This document shows positions 32,190 to 35,229 of a stretch of 35,229 bases of DNA, one piece after another. The notes beneath the pieces were generated by a model, which worked only from the letters and a program-made list of their open reading frames with translations, ran no database searches and had not been told where the DNA came from. The position numbers and the translations under genes were made by a program. Source of the stretch: Catenulispora rubra. Lineage in GTDB: Bacteria > Actinomycetota > Actinomycetes > Streptomycetales > Catenulisporaceae. Location: positions 1 to 35,229 of the forward strand of contig NZ_JAACYW010000101.1 of NCBI RefSeq assembly GCF_015356825.1. Direction: 5' to 3'. Positions within the stretch are counted from its first letter, which is position 1; each line of letters starts with the position of its first letter.

Positions 32190-35100
32190 TCAGCCCACCG
32201 CCTGTTCGATCAGTTCCAGCGCCACCCGGCGGCCGCGTCCGCGGCCGTCGGCGTAGGCCTGCTCGTAGGCCGGCGCGCCGAGTGCCGCGGCCAGCACGGA
32301 CGCGACCCGGGCCACATCAGGGTTCTCATTGTCCGCCGCCCCCCGCAGCGCGTGCGCCGCCCCCAACAGCGCGGCGGCCTCGCCCGGCCGGCCGGCCGCG
32401 GCACGCAGCTCGGCCACGGCCACGCCGACGGTGGCCACGATCGGCATGTCGGGCACGCTCGCGGCCAGAGCCACCGCCGCCCGCAGTTCCGGCTCCGCGG
32501 CGGCGGCGTCCCCGGTGGCGACGGCCAGGTGGCCGCGGGCCACGCCGAGTGCGGCGCGGAACAGCGGGCCCACGGTCGGAGCGTGCTCCAGGTCGGCCTC
32601 CGCGGCGTCATAGAACTCCCTCGCGGAAACCAGGTCCCCTTCGTAGCGGGCGAGGTTCCCCAAGGCGATGCGGGCGAAGACCAGATGGCGGGCCGAGGCC
32701 GCCTCCGGGCGGGTGCCGACGATCGCCTGGAGCTCGGCGCGCGCTCGCGGGATGTCGCCGGCACGCTGGCGCGCGGCGGCCAACGCAGAACGCTGCAACA
32801 CCGCGGCGTCACCGGGATCGATCTCGGCGAGCAGCCCGATCGCCTCCTGCAGGCCCGCGACCGCGCCGTCGAGACCGCCCAGCAGCACCTCGGCTTCGGA
32901 CAGCGCGGTCAGCGCCATGGCCAGCCCCCAGCGCTCGCCCGCCGCGCGGAACGCCTCAGTGGCCTCCCGCAGGCTGTCCCGGGCGCCGCCCATGTCGCCG
33001 TGGTTGCCGAGCAGGAACGCGCGCAGCATCCACAGCATCGCCGCGGTCCACCGCCCGCGGTCCGGCAGCCGGCGGTCGATCGCCGACAGCCCCCAGCCCT
33101 CGTCGTCGACGACCACCGCCAAAGCCGGTTCCAGCAGCACGGCCACCGGGTCGTCCACCTCGGCGACGGATGCCGCCAGCGCCCGGTACTCGGCCAGCGG
33201 AAGCCCGGCGCGTGCGGACCCGCCGCCGAACAGGGTGTTGATCAGGTGGAAGCCCGCCGCGGCGGCGCGCGCGAGCTCGGGGGCCGCTCCCGGCACCCGC
33301 AGCGCGGCGTGCAGCCTGGCCGCCGCCTCGGCGTGGTCGTCGCCTATGGTCCAGAGCATCCCGAGCGCGGCGGCCAGCCGGACCGTGGTGTCGGCGTCGC
33401 CCGAAGCGGCGGCGAAGGACGAGGCCGCGGACAGGTTCTCCCGCTCACCGTCGAGGCGCCGGATCCAGCCGACCTGGTCGGCGCCGCGCAGCTGCGGGGC
33501 CGCGGTCTCGGCCAGGTCGAGGAAGTAGGCGGCGTGGTGGCGCCGGGCCTGCTCGATCCGGCCGGACTCGATGAGCCTGTCGCGCCCGTACTCCCGGATC
33601 GTGGCCAGCATCCGGTACCGCGGCCGGACCTGGTCGGCCAGCGACAGCAGGGACTTGTCGACCAGCGCCGAGAGCAGATCGACGACCGTCTCGGCCGGCA
33701 CCCCGGCCCGTTCGCAGACCCCTTCGGCCGCCGCCAGCGTGATGTCGCCGGGGAAGACGGCGAGCAGTTCGGCCAGGCTCCGCTCCTCGGGGCTGAGCAG
33801 TCCCCAGCTCCACGCCATGACGGCGCGCAGCGTCTGGTGCCGCGGCAGCGCCGTCCGGCTGCCGCCGCCGAGCAGCCGGAACCGGTCGTCGAGCCGGGTC
33901 AGCAGCTCCGGCAGCGGCATCGAGCGGAACCGGGCGGCGGCCAGCTCGATGGCCAGCGGCAGGCCGTCGAGCCGGGCGCAGATCTCGACCACGGCGGCGA
34001 TGTTGTCCTCGGCGAGCCGGAAGTCGGGTCGCACCGCCTCGGCCCGCTGCTGGAGCAGCTGCACGGCCGGATACCCGGCGGCCTGCTCCACGGTGACCCC
34101 CACTGCCGGGTGCGCCAGCGGCGGCACGGGGCACAACGCCTCGCCCGGCAGCCCCAGCGCCTCCCGGCTGGTGACCAGGATGCGCAGGTCGCGGCAGTGG
34201 CTCAGGACCTGTTCGACGAAGCGGGCGACGGCGTCCAGCAGGTGCTCGCAGTTGTCGAGCAACAGCAGGGTCCGGGACCGGCCCAGCACCTCGATCAGCC
34301 GAGCCAGCACCGCGGCGCCGTCCGGGGCGCCGTCCGGGCCGCGGTCCGGGCCGCGGTCCGCGGGACTGAGCTCCCGCAGGCCGACGGTGTCGGCGACGAC
34401 GCGGGCCAGGTCGCCGGACTCGGTGAGCGAGGCCAGCTCGACCAGCCAGGTGCCGCCCGCGGTGCGCTCGTCCCGCTCGGCCAGCACGGCCTTGGCCAGC
34501 CGGGTCTTGCCGACGCCGCCCGGGCCGACCAGCGTCACCAGGCGGGAGCCGCGGAGCCGGTCGTCGATCAGCGCTATCTGGTCGGCGCGGCCGACCAGGC
34601 TGCTCAGCGGGAGGACCAGATTGCCCCGGGGACGGTCGGACCGGTCCGCCGTCTCCGGCTGCGCCGCCGACGCTTCAGCCGCCGACGCTTCAGCCATCGG
34701 CGCCCGGCCGGTCGAGGGCGGCGCCGAACCGGGCCCGGACCCGGCCGAGCCCGGGGCCCTCCCAGGCCTCTGTGTCCCAGGTCTCTGTGTCCCTGGCCTG
34801 TGCATCCCCGGCACCCGCGCACCGGACCTGAGTACCGCGACGTGCGCGTCCAACAGTTCCTGCCCCGGATCGGCGCCGAGTTGCTGACTCAGCATCCGTC
34901 GGTACTGCTCGAACGCCGTCAGCGCCTCGGTGTTGCGCCCGCTGGCGGCGAGCACCCGCACCAGCAGTGTCCGCAGACCTTCCCGGAATGGATGCGCCGC
35001 GATCAGCTCTTCGAGCTCTGCGACACTGTCCACCCCGAGAACCCCGGCCTGAAGACGAGCCTGCCAACAGTCCTCGACAGCCGCGAGCCGGAGCTCAGCG

Positions 35101-35229
35101 AACCGCGCTGCGGCCGCGGCGGCGAACGGCGCACTGAGCACATCGGCCAGCGCCTCCCCCCGCCACAGCCCGAGCGCCTCGTCCAGACTCTCGGCCGCCT
35201 CCGCCGCCCGCCCCTGCCGCAACCACGCC
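32190..35229 (-). CDS. BTAD/NB-ARC/TPR transcriptional regulator (AfsR/SARP-related), 5'-truncated
   Basis: A large STAND-type regulator running off the right edge; the frame is still open at the last base, and at least 1012 codons are visible. The visible N-terminus lies inside a BTAD domain (ALGLWRGEALADV, then AHPFREGLRTLLVRVLAASGR and QLGADPGQELLDAHVAVLR). The winged-helix DNA-binding part that normally precedes it should be beyond the window. A Pro/Gly/Ala-rich linker with short repeats follows. Next is an NB-ARC ATPase: Walker A GPGGVGKTRL, Walker B LLLLDNCEHLLDAV, the sensor ILVTSREALGLPGE and GLPLAIELAAARF. The last half is helical repeats of TPR type. Such proteins activate antibiotic clusters in actinomycetes, so it is the likely pathway regulator, though what it senses is unknown. 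It converges with the exporter operon. Its true start is not in the window. Confidence 0.92.
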   Translation of the reverse strand, partial: AWLRQGRAAEAAESLDEALGLWRGEALADVLSAPFAAAAAARFAELRLAAVEDCWQARLQAGVLGVDSVAELEELIAAHPFREGLRTLLVRVLAASGRNTEALTAFEQYRRMLSQQLGADPGQELLDAHVAVLRSGARVPGMHRPGTQRPGTQRPGRAPGSAGSGPGSAPPSTGRAPMAEASAAEASAAQPETADRSDRPRGNLVLPLSSLVGRADQIALIDDRLRGSRLVTLVGPGGVGKTRLAKAVLAERDERTAGGTWLVELASLTESGDLARVVADTVGLRELSPADRGPDRGPDGAPDGAAVLARLIEVLGRSRTLLLLDNCEHLLDAVARFVEQVLSHCRDLRILVTSREALGLPGEALCPVPPLAHPAVGVTVEQAAGYPAVQLLQQRAEAVRPDFRLAEDNIAAVVEICARLDGLPLAIELAAARFRSMPLPELLTRLDDRFRLLGGGSRTALPRHQTLRAVMAWSWGLLSPEERSLAELLAVFPGDITLAAAEGVCERAGVPAETVVDLLSALVDKSLLSLADQVRPRYRMLATIREYGRDRLIESGRIEQARRHHAAYFLDLAETAAPQLRGADQVGWIRRLDGERENLSAASSFAAASGDADTTVRLAAALGMLWTIGDDHAEAAARLHAALRVPGAAPELARAAAAGFHLINTLFGGGSARAGLPLAEYRALAASVAEVDDPVAVLLEPALAVVVDDEGWGLSAIDRRLPDRGRWTAAMLWMLRAFLLGNHGDMGGARDSLREATEAFRAAGERWGLAMALTALSEAEVLLGGLDGAVAGLQEAIGLLAEIDPGDAAVLQRSALAAARQRAGDIPRARAELQAIVGTRPEAASARHLVFARIALGNLARYEGDLVSAREFYDAAEADLEHAPTVGPLFRAALGVARGHLAVATGDAAAAEPELRAAVALAASVPDMPIVATVGVAVAELRAAAGRPGEAAALLGAAHALRGAADNENPDVARVASVLAAALGAPAYEQAYADGRGRGRRVALELIEQAVG
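34664..34806 (-). repeat. Low-complexity repeats in the regulator linker
   Basis: Between the BTAD and NB-ARC domains the protein has tandem RPGTQRPGTQRPG (15-nt units, around 34763-34806) and AEASAAEASAA (12- to 15-nt units, around 34664-34697). A further RGPDRGPDGAPDGA repeat lies near 34318-34366 inside the ATPase domain. All are in frame and add to the pattern of slippage-type expansions seen throughout the window. Confidence 0.75.

Noticed and set aside
1..35229. CRISPR array, tRNA/rRNA genes, insertion sequences or att sites
   Set aside because: I found no regularly spaced repeat-spacer pattern, no tRNA-like cloverleaf, and no transposase or integrase frame. The tandem repeats seen are short, contiguous and mostly within coding sequence.

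Overview
The window is very GC-rich, with dense, overlapping genes, large modular type I PKS and NRPS proteins, GTG starts and an AfsR/SARP-type regulator. This fits a soil actinomycete (high-GC Gram-positive). I cannot name the genus from the sequence. It is the interior and right part of a hybrid polyketide/non-ribosomal peptide biosynthetic cluster; its left edge cuts into a PKS gene and its right edge cuts into a regulator gene.

Layout. (1) 1-10710: two PKS proteins on the + strand. The first enters the window inside its AT and continues DH-ER-KR-ACP plus a C-terminal docking segment. The second is a complete KS-AT-DH-KR-ACP module. (2) 10707-19654: two NRPS proteins. Each begins with a TubC-type docking domain and carries a Cy-family condensation domain, a cysteine-coding A domain and a carrier domain. 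The first ends in its own thioesterase; the second has a methyltransferase embedded in its A domain. (3) 19651-22049: a GMC flavoprotein oxidoreductase and a stand-alone type II thioesterase. (4) 22088-26110: a third NRPS, Cy-like-A-T-TE. (5) 26177-28673: a class III PLP aminotransferase and a zinc alcohol dehydrogenase, followed by an 18-bp perfect inverted-repeat terminator. (6) On the - strand, a small secreted protein of unknown function (about 28739-29350). (7) 29598-32119: a two-gene ABC exporter of the antibiotic-efflux type. (8) 32190-end, - strand: a BTAD/NB-ARC/TPR regulator, truncated by the window edge.

How they may work together (inference). The PKS proteins add a fully reduced methylmalonyl-type unit, then an alpha,beta-unsaturated malonyl unit. 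The acyl chain passes through a beta-hairpin docking interface to cysteine modules. One module has a canonical heterocyclization domain plus a methyltransferase and should give an alpha-methyl-thiazoline. The other two have Cy-family domains with a substituted first Asp in the DxxxxDxxS motif. Because the first NRPS carries its own TE, the line is not simply collinear. It may fork, or the first NRPS may have a separate job such as cysteine/sulfur delivery. The GMC oxidase, aminotransferase and dehydrogenase are candidate tailoring enzymes, and the ABC pair probably exports the product.

A recurring oddity is that many of the enzymes carry short in-frame tandem repeats (9, 12, 15 or 27 nt) in loops or linkers. 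In addition, both AT domains have a markedly C-rich, G-poor coding strand unlike the flanking domains, and they share an identical 28-nt segment at their downstream boundary.
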